A stretch of 64,000 bases of DNA. Origin: Citrobacter sp. 18056. Its GTDB lineage: Bacteria; Pseudomonadota; Gammaproteobacteria; Enterobacterales; Enterobacteriaceae. The notes beneath the pieces are model-generated. The model had not been told where the DNA came from, ran no database searches, and saw nothing but the letters and a program-made list of their open reading frames with translations. The number at the start of each line of letters is the position of its first letter. Position 1 is the stretch's first letter. The translations under genes were made by a program, and so were the position numbers. The stretch spans positions 1 to 64,000 of the forward strand of contig CACSJR010000017.1 in NCBI GenBank assembly GCA_902706235.1, read 5' to 3'. This document shows, piece after piece, positions 1 through 8,236 of the stretch.

Positions 1-74
1 CCGCCACCCCCGCCGAGAATAGCTCCGCCCCAAATAGCCGCCTGGATGTCATCTGTTGTTAGTTTACGTTTCAT
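1..74 (-). CDS. DUF917-family protein, N-terminal fragment (cut by window edge)
   Basis: Reading leftwards from an ATG at 72-74, 24 codons remain open to the window edge. They begin MKRKLTTDDIQAAI and end in a run of glycines after AILGG. A short charged start followed by a hydrophobic stretch and a glycine-rich loop is how DUF917 (S-methyl-thiohydantoin desulfurase type) proteins begin. An AGGGAAC ribosome site lies just upstream. The gene follows the OPT transporter by 25 bp on the same strand, so the two are probably co-transcribed. Only the first few per cent of the protein is visible, so the family call rests on this N-terminus alone and the substrate is unknown. Confidence 0.6.
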   Translation of the reverse strand, partial: MKRKLTTDDIQAAIWGGAILGGGG

Positions 75-99
75 TGTTCTGTTCCCTGTGCTGAAAAGG

Positions 100-1707
100 T
101 TATTTACGTAATGCGCCGATCGCGCCGCTAAAGAAATTCAGGAGTGCATCCCCGGCAATCACGCCCCCGGCGAAGACTTCAATCTGTTCGCGTAAACGGG
201 TACCCGCCAGACGTGACACCACGATGCGGAATACCACGCCTGCGGCAACCATCCAGCCCGCTGCGGGGCTGCTGATCAATAACCCTGTGGCAAACAGCAC
301 GCCGAGCTGACGCTTAGCCCCACCCAGCAGTTGAAGCAGTGCTCCCGGGATGGCCCATAGCGCCAAATTTTGTGCTGCATCGACAGAGATCCCGGCTTTG
401 ATGGCGGCGACATAGGCCGCATTGATGGGGGCAAACTGGTGCGCTGAAAAATAGAAACGATGGCTGACCGCGACCACGATAATGGCGGCGACAAATCCGA
501 TCATGCCAGCAATAAGCTGCTCGCGGCGGCCCTGCAGTTCAAATTCAGGCGACGCATTTTCCCCTTTCCGCAACAGATAACCGGCTTTTAAATCGAAACC
601 CATGTCCGCAAAGGCCGGTCCCGTTGCCGTGGAAAAGCCAGAAAGCACTACCAGAGCTTCCGGGGGAAAGCCGAGCAGCATGCCAATCAGCAAGGTGATC
701 AGCGCCACGGCAAAGGCAGGAAACCAGCCCGAGTGCATGGCCGCAATGCCAACGATAATTTCATGGACGAAGGCAACAAAAGCGCCATACAGCACGAAGC
801 ACACCAGCATCAGCGGCGACATGTGGCTATACAGGCCGGTACCCAGCGTCAGCAGCAGCATGATCGCCAGATAGCCCAGTCCACCGACGCGGAATGCCTG
901 CCCGAGACGACGGCCAGGCAGCTTCTCCGTTTGGCGTCCGCCCTGACGGTAAATAATCCGCGAAACCTGTAATAACGCCATTAACCCGGCACCGATCATC
1001 ATCCCATGCGGCAAATACAGCGCGTTGATATCAATTCCGGTCAGGATCTGAGCGTAGCCACGGACCAGCAGACCCGTGCCAAATGCCGCCATGGCAGCGA
1101 AACCGCCAATCAGCGCCACACCAAATGCTGACATTGGCAGATGCAGCAGCGCCCCGATTGCCCCGGTGCATAATCCGCCCAGTAACGTCCAGGCCTGTTT
1201 ACCGCCTTTATCCCCTGCTTTGATTGCTTCAGCCGCTGCCACCCCCGGCGGCCAGGGGTGACTTGCGGGGAACACCGGCGTATCAAACATGCGGTACAAC
1301 AGCCAGGCATCCAGCAGCATTGCCAGGCTGACGCCGATTAACATCGGCGTCACCATTTCCGGAAGCCCAAATAACCAGGGGATGCCTATCGGCAGAAACA
1401 GGCTGTTTGCGGCACCAAAGGTCGCTGACGAAATACTGGTCTGCGCCAGGTTCTGCGCGTGTATCGAGCGGAAACCGCGAAACCCCGGGAGTGGGATCCG
1501 AGAGAGTGCCATGGCCGCAAGCGCACCAATCAGCGAGGTACTGGGCGTGATCCCCAGACTTGCCAGCATCTGAATACCAATAATCGCCCCAATGAGACTT
1601 AACAGACTGACCAGCAGAAAATTCGCAGGGGCAAGCGCTTTAGGATGCGTGTAGGGAGGATTTTCCACGCCTACGGGCTCCCCAATCGAGGAGGATGAAT
1701 GGGTCAT
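100..1707 (-). CDS. OPT-family (oligopeptide-type) membrane transporter
   Basis: A 535-residue, very hydrophobic protein with roughly a dozen membrane segments. The stretch PWPPGVAAAEAIKAG followed by a tryptophan/glycine-rich helix, and the C-terminal GGVIAGDALLNFF helix, are typical of the oligopeptide transporter (OPT) superfamily of proton-coupled importers of peptides or metal chelates. I start it at the ATG at 1707 because AGGAG lies 7 bases before it; an upstream in-frame ATG at 1731 has no such site. It is divergent from an IclR-type regulator and directly upstream of a DUF917 gene. This suggests uptake plus degradation of one compound under that regulator. The substrate cannot be told from sequence. 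Confidence 0.82.
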   Translation of the reverse strand: MTHSSSSIGEPVGVENPPYTHPKALAPANFLLVSLLSLIGAIIGIQMLASLGITPSTSLIGALAAMALSRIPLPGFRGFRSIHAQNLAQTSISSATFGAANSLFLPIGIPWLFGLPEMVTPMLIGVSLAMLLDAWLLYRMFDTPVFPASHPWPPGVAAAEAIKAGDKGGKQAWTLLGGLCTGAIGALLHLPMSAFGVALIGGFAAMAAFGTGLLVRGYAQILTGIDINALYLPHGMMIGAGLMALLQVSRIIYRQGGRQTEKLPGRRLGQAFRVGGLGYLAIMLLLTLGTGLYSHMSPLMLVCFVLYGAFVAFVHEIIVGIAAMHSGWFPAFAVALITLLIGMLLGFPPEALVVLSGFSTATGPAFADMGFDLKAGYLLRKGENASPEFELQGRREQLIAGMIGFVAAIIVVAVSHRFYFSAHQFAPINAAYVAAIKAGISVDAAQNLALWAIPGALLQLLGGAKRQLGVLFATGLLISSPAAGWMVAAGVVFRIVVSRLAGTRLREQIEVFAGGVIAGDALLNFFSGAIGALRK

Positions 1708-1766
1708 GATGCGGCTCCTGCTGGTGAACATCGCCAGGCTTTGTTTTTGTTGTTGTTTTTACATTT

Positions 1767-1803
1767 GTTCCATAATATGGAACTGTGTTGTAATATTTAG
1801 AAC
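1767..1803. promoter_or_regulatory. Paired operator-like palindromes between OPT gene and iclR-type regulator
   Basis: Positions 1767-1783 read GTTCCATAATATGGAAC, a perfect 17-bp palindrome with 8-bp arms around a central A. A degenerate copy, GTTGTAATATTTAGAAC, follows at 1787-1803, its centre 20 bp away, so both would lie on the same face of the helix. IclR-family regulators bind such AT-centred palindromes, often as tandem dimers. The position between divergent genes makes this the probable site for the adjacent regulator, controlling both directions. The palindromes are seen; the binding is inferred. Confidence 0.7.
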
Positions 1804-1888
1804 ACCAATATGTTGCCCTCTTGTTAAATTGTCAAGCACAGGGCACCATGAATGTCGGTTGATACTGCCCGCCTTTAAGGATGAAAGA

Positions 1889-2659
1889 ATGAGCACACTT
1901 GCCAACGCGCGAGATGTCTTACTGCTAATTGCCCGTTTGCAGCGCGATGTGACGGTAACGGATGTCGCTACCGAGCTGAATTTGCCCAAAAGTTCTGTTT
2001 CAAGAACCTTGAGCATGATGGCGGAATATGGCTTTCTGGAACGCGATGTGATGACCCGGGCCTACCGACCCGGGCATGTGGTAATGGAGGCGTCATGGCA
2101 GTTTCGGGCCGCACACTCAACCTCTTCCCTGCTCGAGGAGTCGTTGGCGGGCCTGGTGCGGCAGTCGGGTTATACCGGTTATATCAATGTACTGGATAAT
2201 ACCGACGCACTGGTTATCCATATGCGTACCGGCTCCCGGTCGCTACAGGTTTACACGCCTCCTGGCAGCCGCGCCCCGGCATGGTCCAGCGCCGCAGGCC
2301 GTGCACTCATGGCCGGACTTAAAAGCAGTGAACTATTGGCTATTCTGCCGGACCATTTTGACGATGCCAGAGGCCACGCCCCTCGTTCGCTGAGCGAATT
2401 ATCCGCTCGCATTGAAGAGATTAAATCGTACGGGTGGTCGCTATCGCGGGGGGAGTACATTTCGGATACCGCGGGGATTTCGGCGGCGGTCGTCGACCCT
2501 GCCACCGGGCAGGGTTATGGCTTCGGCCTCGCCATTCCACGAGATGAACTCAACGAAAGCCTGATAGCCAGGCTAGGGATCGCCGTAAGAGATGCCGCCA
2601 GCCAGGTCGGAAAACGCGTAGGCGATCCATTCTGGCTGGCGTTTCAGGCAGCGGATTAA
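1889..2659 (+). CDS. IclR-family transcriptional regulator
   Basis: A 256-residue protein with an N-terminal winged helix-turn-helix (about residues 5-60, including DVATELNLPKSSVSRTLSMM) and a C-terminal IclR effector-binding domain (TGYINVLDNTDALVIHM, then SSAAGRALMAGL, the region that shapes the ligand pocket). The reading frame is open much further upstream, but the ATG at 1889 is preceded by TAAGGA at good spacing and gives the normal family length. It is divergent from the OPT/DUF917 genes with two palindromes between them, so it most likely regulates those genes and itself. The inducer is unknown. Confidence 0.88.
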   Translation: MSTLANARDVLLLIARLQRDVTVTDVATELNLPKSSVSRTLSMMAEYGFLERDVMTRAYRPGHVVMEASWQFRAAHSTSSLLEESLAGLVRQSGYTGYINVLDNTDALVIHMRTGSRSLQVYTPPGSRAPAWSSAAGRALMAGLKSSELLAILPDHFDDARGHAPRSLSELSARIEEIKSYGWSLSRGEYISDTAGISAAVVDPATGQGYGFGLAIPRDELNESLIARLGIAVRDAASQVGKRVGDPFWLAFQAAD

Positions 2660-2719
2660 GTGTTCAAATGTGGCCGCGCGAATGTATTCGTTATGCGTTC
2701 ACCCGGCGCTTAACGACGA

Positions 2720-3601
2720 TCACTCTGCTTTATAAAGCGGAATAACCGCGCCAGTAATATAACGGCGGCGCAGCCACGATGACAGCGCATCCATAGTCAT
2801 CACGACTGCCACCAACAGCAGAGTAATAAACATCACTACGTCCCAGTTCCACAGGCGCATGTTTTCAGCGTAAATCAGCCCGATACCGCCCGCGCCGACG
2901 AAGCCTAGTACGGCCGCCGATCGGGTGTTGGATTCCAGCTGATAGAGGCTTAGTGCGAGGAACGTTGGGAACGATTGAGTGAAGATGCCAAAGCGGTGTT
3001 TTTGCAGCCCGTTGGCGCCAACCGCCGTCAGACCGCGGCCCGGCGAACGCTCCACGGCCTCGTGCCCTTCGGCATATAAACGCCCAAGCAATCCGGTGTC
3101 CTGCATGATTATCGCCAGTACCCCGGCAAGCGGGCCAAGACCGACAGCGCGCACGAAAATCAAGCCCCAGATAGCCATGTCGATCCCGCGCAGCAGGTCA
3201 AACAGCCGACGCATAAACATCGCCACAAACCTTGTTACCGGGCCACGCATGACGTTACGCGCGGCAAGAAACGACAGCAGCAGCGCAATCACCGTGGCGG
3301 TGATGGTGCCGGAAAAGACAATCGCCAGCGTGATGCCAATCTGACGGAAGTAGTAGCCAAACGGCCAGTTGAGAAAATCATGCCAGACGAACATGCGGAA
3401 GAAGTAGCGCCCAAGCTGCTGCATCCCGGTGGTGAGCTGTTCGTAGCTGATACCAAACTGAATGAAGAACCAGATGTAATACAGCCCTACCGCCAGCGCC
3501 ACAATCGCCAGATGGAGCAGGTAGCGACCCTGGGCGCGAAATAGCGCCGGGTGCGCTTCGCGGTAATGTTCGGTGTCGGTCACCGCTTGCCCGTTGTTCA
3601 T
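2720..3601 (-). CDS. phnE: Phosphonate-type ABC transporter permease (PhnE-like), second copy
   Basis: A 293-residue inner-membrane permease with about six membrane segments and the coupling-loop signature GLTAVGANGLQKHRFG followed by GFVGAGGIG, as in PhnE-type permeases of phosphonate or phosphite importers. Its start overlaps the stop of the other permease by 4 bases (3598-3601), a translationally coupled arrangement. It is the last gene of the set ATPase, binding protein, permease, permease. The two permeases differ in sequence, so the transporter probably works as a heterodimer. No C-P lyase or other phosphonate-degrading gene is in the window, so the exact substrate is open. Confidence 0.85.
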   Translation of the reverse strand: MNNGQAVTDTEHYREAHPALFRAQGRYLLHLAIVALAVGLYYIWFFIQFGISYEQLTTGMQQLGRYFFRMFVWHDFLNWPFGYYFRQIGITLAIVFSGTITATVIALLLSFLAARNVMRGPVTRFVAMFMRRLFDLLRGIDMAIWGLIFVRAVGLGPLAGVLAIIMQDTGLLGRLYAEGHEAVERSPGRGLTAVGANGLQKHRFGIFTQSFPTFLALSLYQLESNTRSAAVLGFVGAGGIGLIYAENMRLWNWDVVMFITLLLVAVVMTMDALSSWLRRRYITGAVIPLYKAE

Positions 3602-4470
3602 TTTTCCCCCTCCAGCACCCGCTGACGCAGGCGGCCAGACAATGTATCCAGCAGCGAGACCACGATGACAATCAGTAGCAGGGTCATGCTCACCTGGTCG
3701 TAGCGGTCGAGTTTGATGTTGGTCATCAGCTCCTGACCAATCCCGCCCGCGCCGACCAGCCCAAGAATGGTCGACGAGCGGAAGTTAATTTCAAGACGCA
3801 TGAAGCCGTATGAAAGAAATATCGGTTTAACCTGCGGCCACAGCGCGAAACGCATCCGCTGTATCAGCGTGGCACCACAGGCGGTCAGGCCGCGCACCGG
3901 TTTGTCCTGCGCGCTTTCAATCGCTTCGTAGAACAGCTTGGTCAGGCTGCCGATGGTGTGCAGTGTCAGTGCCAGAAAGCCCGGAATCGCGCCAATCCCA
4001 AAGGCCATTACGAAAATCACCGCCCACGCCAGCTCCGGCATCGTGCGCAGAAACGCCACCAGCGCGCGGATGCCAAAGCGTAAACCTGCTGGTGCCCAGG
4101 CATTTCGCGCCGCCAAAAACGCGAGGATCGTCGCTATCGCCACCGCCACCAGCGTGGAAGCTAGCGCCAGCTGTAGTGTTTCCCAGATTAGCGGCAGCTG
4201 AATCGGTAAGCGGTAGCCCCAGTAGGCCAGCGACCCTTTGGTGTGCACATCGCCAAACAGCACGCCGCCGTGCAGCGTCGGTACGGTTTCGAGCATGTAA
4301 TCGAGGAAATTCGGCAGCGAGTGCCAGATGGTGAGGAGATTAAATTCGGCGGCTTGTCCTGCCGCGATGTAGAGCACCAGCAGCAGCGCCGACCAGGTGA
4401 ACGTGTCGCGCGTCTGACGCATTTTCACCTGCTGGTAGTAACGTTCAAATTCAGTATTCTGCATGTTCAC
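3598..4470 (-). CDS. phnE: Phosphonate-type ABC transporter permease (PhnE-like), first copy
   Basis: A 290-residue permease with several membrane helices, the coupling-loop region GLTACGATLIQRMRFALWPQ and the following GLVGAGGIGQELM, both characteristic of the PhnE branch of BPD permeases. It precedes and overlaps a second PhnE-like gene by 4 bp and follows the periplasmic binding protein by 52 bp. Its first 30 residues are hydrophilic and lie before the first membrane segment. Family assignment is firm; whether the cargo is a phosphonate, phosphite or another phosphorus oxyanion cannot be decided here. Confidence 0.86.
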   Translation of the reverse strand: MNMQNTEFERYYQQVKMRQTRDTFTWSALLLVLYIAAGQAAEFNLLTIWHSLPNFLDYMLETVPTLHGGVLFGDVHTKGSLAYWGYRLPIQLPLIWETLQLALASTLVAVAIATILAFLAARNAWAPAGLRFGIRALVAFLRTMPELAWAVIFVMAFGIGAIPGFLALTLHTIGSLTKLFYEAIESAQDKPVRGLTACGATLIQRMRFALWPQVKPIFLSYGFMRLEINFRSSTILGLVGAGGIGQELMTNIKLDRYDQVSMTLLLIVIVVSLLDTLSGRLRQRVLEGEK

Positions 4471-4522
4471 TCGCGCAATGGACTCTCCCCCGTAGGCTGC
4501 GCGGGGGAGTGAAAAGGTCTGG

Positions 4523-5461
4523 TTAACGGGCGTTAACCAGTTCGCGTTTCATGTCGATAATCTGCTGGAAATCAGCCACGGTCGCCGGGCCGATGTGCTG
4601 GGTGCCGCCCATCGCTTTGATGAAGCATGCATGATCTTCTTTATCCAGTTTCTTCACCGCCTCGACGACTTTGGTTTTGAATTCTGGCGGAAGACTATTG
4701 CTTACCAGGATTGGGCCATTGGGGATCAGCGGCGACTGCCAGATGATGCGAATGTCTTTCATCAGGTCCGGGTGATCCATGCGGATCAGGCGGTTGAACG
4801 CGCCGGCAGTGTAGCCGTCGTTGTAGTCACCGACCATCGACGCCCAGGTCACTGCGCCTGCGAACTGGCCGTTCAGCACGCCGAGAATGTCCTGCTCGTG
4901 GCCGCCTGAGAAGGTGACGCTCGAGAAGAAGTTGTTGTATTTATCATCCGTGGTGCCGCCGAATTTCTTCTTGAAAGCCTGGTTCGGGATCAGGAAACCG
5001 GAGGTTGAATCCGGGTCAGCCATACCGAAAGATTTGCCTTTCAGGTCATCAAGGGTTTTGTACGGGCTGTCGGCCTTGACGATAACCACCGAGTGGTAAC
5101 CGCGAGACTGGTCTTTATCGTCCACCGCGATACCGACGATATCGACCGCTTTCGGGTTGTTGATGTATATCGAGGCGTAGGACGATGGCGACATGCTTAG
5201 CACTACGTCCACTTTACCGCCCAACAGGCCCTGGATAACGCCAGAATAGTCAGAGGAATTACGCAGCTTGGTATCGACGCTCAGTTCCTTGTCGAGAAAA
5301 TCCTTCACGCACTGGTTATCGCCAATCTGCTGGGTGGCGTTTTGGCCGCCCAGAATACCCAGATTCAGCTCTTTCGGTTGCTCCGCCGTGGCCTGCCATG
5401 CCACCAGCAGCCCTGCCATCATCGCGGAAAAACGTAATGCGCTCGTCATGTGCTTATTCAT
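4523..5461 (-). CDS. phnD: Periplasmic phosphonate-type substrate-binding protein (PhnD-like)
   Basis: A solute-binding protein of about 312 residues beginning MNKHMTSALRFSAMMAG, a typical signal peptide probably cleaved after ATA before EQPKELN. The segments SSDYSGVIQGLLGGKVDVV and GMADPDSTSGFL match the ligand-binding loops of PhnD-family proteins. The frame stays open to 5539, but that would place an unlikely hydrophilic leader before the signal peptide and overlap the ATPase gene; the neighbouring ATG at 5467 is equally possible as the start. It would deliver ligand to the two downstream PhnE-like permeases. Confidence 0.85.
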   Translation of the reverse strand: MNKHMTSALRFSAMMAGLLVAWQATAEQPKELNLGILGGQNATQQIGDNQCVKDFLDKELSVDTKLRNSSDYSGVIQGLLGGKVDVVLSMSPSSYASIYINNPKAVDIVGIAVDDKDQSRGYHSVVIVKADSPYKTLDDLKGKSFGMADPDSTSGFLIPNQAFKKKFGGTTDDKYNNFFSSVTFSGGHEQDILGVLNGQFAGAVTWASMVGDYNDGYTAGAFNRLIRMDHPDLMKDIRIIWQSPLIPNGPILVSNSLPPEFKTKVVEAVKKLDKEDHACFIKAMGGTQHIGPATVADFQQIIDMKRELVNAR

Positions 5462-5492
5462 TATCATTGCCCGTGTTGTCTTGAGTTGAGGA

Positions 5493-6335
5493 TTAATGGA
5501 GCTGGCTGATTTCGTCGCCATAAAGTTGCTGCAGGACATCCGGGTTTAAGTCGTCCGGATGACCGTCAAACACGATTTGCCCCTGCGCGATGCCTATCAC
5601 GCGGGTGCAGTAATTTTTCACCAGTTCAATGGAGTGCAGGTTGACCATCACGCTGATGCCCTGCTCGCTGACTTCACGCAGGGCAGTCATAATGCGCTGG
5701 GTGTTTTTCGGGTCGAGCGAGGCCACCGGCTCGTCGGCCAGCAGAATCGACGGATTCTGGATAAGCGCCCGGCAAATCGCCACGCGCTGCATCTGGCCGC
5801 CGGAAAGATTTTCTGCGCGCTGTAGCGCATGAGGCAGCATGTTCATCCATTCGAGCAGCGCGATAGCACGAGCGCGGTCGTCGTCCGAGAACACTTTAAA
5901 CAGGGATTTGAACGTTGAGGTCTGGCTCAGACGACCAAGCAAGACGTTGGTCAGCACATCGAGACGCGGGACCAGGCAGAAGTCCTGGAAAATCATGCCG
6001 CATTCGCTGCGCCATTCATTGAGGGCGCGTCCGCTGATGCCGGAAACATCACGCGGGAGACCGACTTCCGGATAGCTGAGCAGTTCGCCCGAGGTTGCCG
6101 AGTGAGTGCCGTTGAGGACGTGCAGTAGCGTGGATTTCCCCGCGCCTGAACGCCCGACGATCCCCACCATTTCACCCGCATGAAGATCAAAATTGATGTC
6201 GTTCAGCACCTTTTGCTGGGCGTTGTACGACTTGCATACGTTTTTCACGCTCAGCACTTTGCGCTGTGGGGCGTGAATAATCTGCGGTTGAACGGGATAA
6301 TCGTTCAGGGAAAAGAGTGCGCGAGCGTTGTTCAT
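5493..6335 (-). CDS. phnC: Phosphonate-type ABC transporter ATP-binding protein (PhnC-like)
   Basis: A 280-residue ABC ATPase with Walker [10 protein letters not shown] (about residues 61-69), signature LSGGQ (177-181) and Walker B ILLADE (197-202), followed by the switch histidine in VNLHSIEL. These and the neighbouring PhnD- and PhnE-like genes identify it as the motor of a phosphonate-type importer. I use the ATG at 6335 (GGAA upstream); the longer frame would begin with TTG at 6377 without a ribosome site. It is first in the four-gene set and lies 97 bp after an unrelated sugar symporter on the same strand, a gap large enough for its own promoter. Confidence 0.88.
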   Translation of the reverse strand: MNNARALFSLNDYPVQPQIIHAPQRKVLSVKNVCKSYNAQQKVLNDINFDLHAGEMVGIVGRSGAGKSTLLHVLNGTHSATSGELLSYPEVGLPRDVSGISGRALNEWRSECGMIFQDFCLVPRLDVLTNVLLGRLSQTSTFKSLFKVFSDDDRARAIALLEWMNMLPHALQRAENLSGGQMQRVAICRALIQNPSILLADEPVASLDPKNTQRIMTALREVSEQGISVMVNLHSIELVKNYCTRVIGIAQGQIVFDGHPDDLNPDVLQQLYGDEISQLH

Positions 6336-6432
6336 AAGAGTTCCACGTTGCTTGTTTTCGCCGTGGGTTATTAACAACGCTGCGCATGACGCTTTAATGA
6401 CAGAAAAACGCTAAACAGATGAACATCACGGC

Positions 6433-7821
6433 TTATGGCGTGACGGAAGAGGTCTCTGTTGCGCGCTCTGACTCAGCAAACACGCCGTGATTCAGGTCAG
6501 TCACAATTGCGTTCATCCTTGATTCAGTGAGGCCGTAGTATCTGATGGCAATGGCGGTCAACAGATAGAACACCGATGGGATGACTGAGAACAGCAGAAC
6601 GATGCCGTACAGGGCTTCAGCCGACTGTACCCGGCTGCTTGAAGCATAGCCATAATACGCCAGCACCCAACCGAGAATCGCCCCGCCGACCGCGACGCCA
6701 AGCTTGATAACAAAGATATTAGCTGCCACGTTCATGCCAGTAATACGGCGTTGGGTTTTCCATTCACCGTAGTTGTTGGCGTCCGTTATCATTGACCACT
6801 GAATGGCTGCATTCCCACCCTGGACCAACTGAATGAGAATATGAGCGAAAAGCGGAATGACCCAGTAATTCATCGGCAGCATGAAGCACACCACGCCCAA
6901 TGCCGCATTGATAAGGTTTATCCAGAACGAGAGTTTTACTTTACAGAAGCGGGTGCCAAACGGTTTGGCTAACACCGAGCCAAACATCGAGGCGAACATG
7001 CCCCCGAGCATAAACCAGCTGATGATATCCGCCCCTTCGCGCAGCACGCTATTCACGAAATAGACCACCGCCCCGCCGCGAATAACCACCGCCACCAGCA
7101 TCGTGAAGTTATATACCGACAGTATCCGCCACTGATCGTTGCGGAACAGTATTTTCACATCACGGGCAATATTCAGATTCTCTTCTTTAATCGGCTGAAC
7201 ACGCTCTTTGGTGGTAATGAAACAGACGATGAACATCAGGCAACCAATGACGCCAAATATCGCCATGGCCACCTGAACACCGGTCGCTCTGTCGCCTGGA
7301 TAAAGGTAATCCGCCAGCGGTAAAATTAACGCGGTGCCTAATGCGCCGCCTATTGGCGTAATGGCAAAACGCCAGGATTGCAGGGACAGACTTTCCTGCG
7401 GGTCGGTGGTCAGTGCTGCGCCTAATGAGCAGTAGGGAATATTAATTGCGGTGTACATCAAAGTCATAAATATATAGGCCGCGACCGCATAGACGACTTT
7501 TCCGCTGTCTGAAAAACTCGGAATAGAATAAACCAGTACACAGCTCACGGCGAAGGGAATGCAGATAGCCAACAGCCATGGCCTGAAGCGTCCCCAGCGG
7601 GTGGCGGTCGCATCAGCAATGGCCCCCATTATCGGGTCGGTAATCGCATCTAATATTCTAACTAATAAAAACATGGTGCCCATGACTGCCGGTGGTAATC
7701 CATAAATATCGGTATAATACCAGGCAAGAATAGCGACCGATGAATCGAAAACGATATGACTGGCGGCATCACCGAGGCTATAGCCGACTTTTTCTCTGAC
7801 GGATAACTTTTCACCTGCCAC
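6433..7821 (-). CDS. GPH-family sugar:cation symporter (MelB/YicJ-like)
   Basis: A 462-residue, twelve-helix transporter. The N-terminal motif REKVGYSLGDAASHIVFD and the loop DAITDPIMGAIADATATRWGRFRPWLL are diagnostic of the glycoside-pentoside-hexuronide:cation symporter family, which takes up melibiose, xylosides or glucuronides. The start is a GTG at 7821 with AGGGGAG upstream. No glycosidase gene is next to it, which is unusual because such symporters are normally paired with a hydrolase, so the substrate is open. The 400-bp region upstream carries repeated motifs that may be regulatory sites. Confidence 0.87.
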   Translation of the reverse strand: MAGEKLSVREKVGYSLGDAASHIVFDSSVAILAWYYTDIYGLPPAVMGTMFLLVRILDAITDPIMGAIADATATRWGRFRPWLLAICIPFAVSCVLVYSIPSFSDSGKVVYAVAAYIFMTLMYTAINIPYCSLGAALTTDPQESLSLQSWRFAITPIGGALGTALILPLADYLYPGDRATGVQVAMAIFGVIGCLMFIVCFITTKERVQPIKEENLNIARDVKILFRNDQWRILSVYNFTMLVAVVIRGGAVVYFVNSVLREGADIISWFMLGGMFASMFGSVLAKPFGTRFCKVKLSFWINLINAALGVVCFMLPMNYWVIPLFAHILIQLVQGGNAAIQWSMITDANNYGEWKTQRRITGMNVAANIFVIKLGVAVGGAILGWVLAYYGYASSSRVQSAEALYGIVLLFSVIPSVFYLLTAIAIRYYGLTESRMNAIVTDLNHGVFAESERATETSSVTP

Positions 7822-8236
7822 GATAAAACTCCCCTTCAGTATTACGTTGTGTAACCGGTTTCTTATGTGGCACTATTTTTTGCACAGCCAGTGAAAGGTG
7901 GTCCATTATGTTTTTTAGCTAGTTTCTTATGTTTTTTGCTTTATGTGATCTGAAAGGGGTTACTCCGGATAAGCCGTCCGGTTTTAGTGCCTTCGCAGAG
8001 TGCAACCGGGTATGAAGCCTTCTGCTCGCAGACTAATCGTGTCTGGAAAGCCGAACACTTATCAGGATCTATCATCGAAAATAATCCACCCCGAGCAATA
8101 TCCGGCATCAATAATATAAACCAAAGTTATAATTTAAATATCCCCATAAACACTTGTCTTTTGTTTAAATTTCGTTTTATGTTCGAGAGCCCGGGAAACC
8201 ATAATTTCTGCACACGACAATGACAACAGGAGGTCA
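7822..8236. other. 415-bp divergent intergenic region with repeated motifs
   Basis: No credible gene lies here; it separates the divergent GPH symporter and yjiH. It contains the palindrome AACCGGTT at 7853-7860, resembling the centre of LacI-family operators, and TTATGTTTTTT at 7906-7916 and again at 7927-7937, exactly 21 bp apart. A related TTTCTTATGT occurs at 7859-7868 and 7923-7932. The part from about 8090 to 8190 is AT-rich and probably holds the yjiH promoter. Confidence 0.55.

Noticed and set aside
7987-8223. A 78-codon open frame on the plus strand before yjiH
   Set aside because: No ribosome site, odd composition and no family resemblance; it lies in an AT-rich promoter region.
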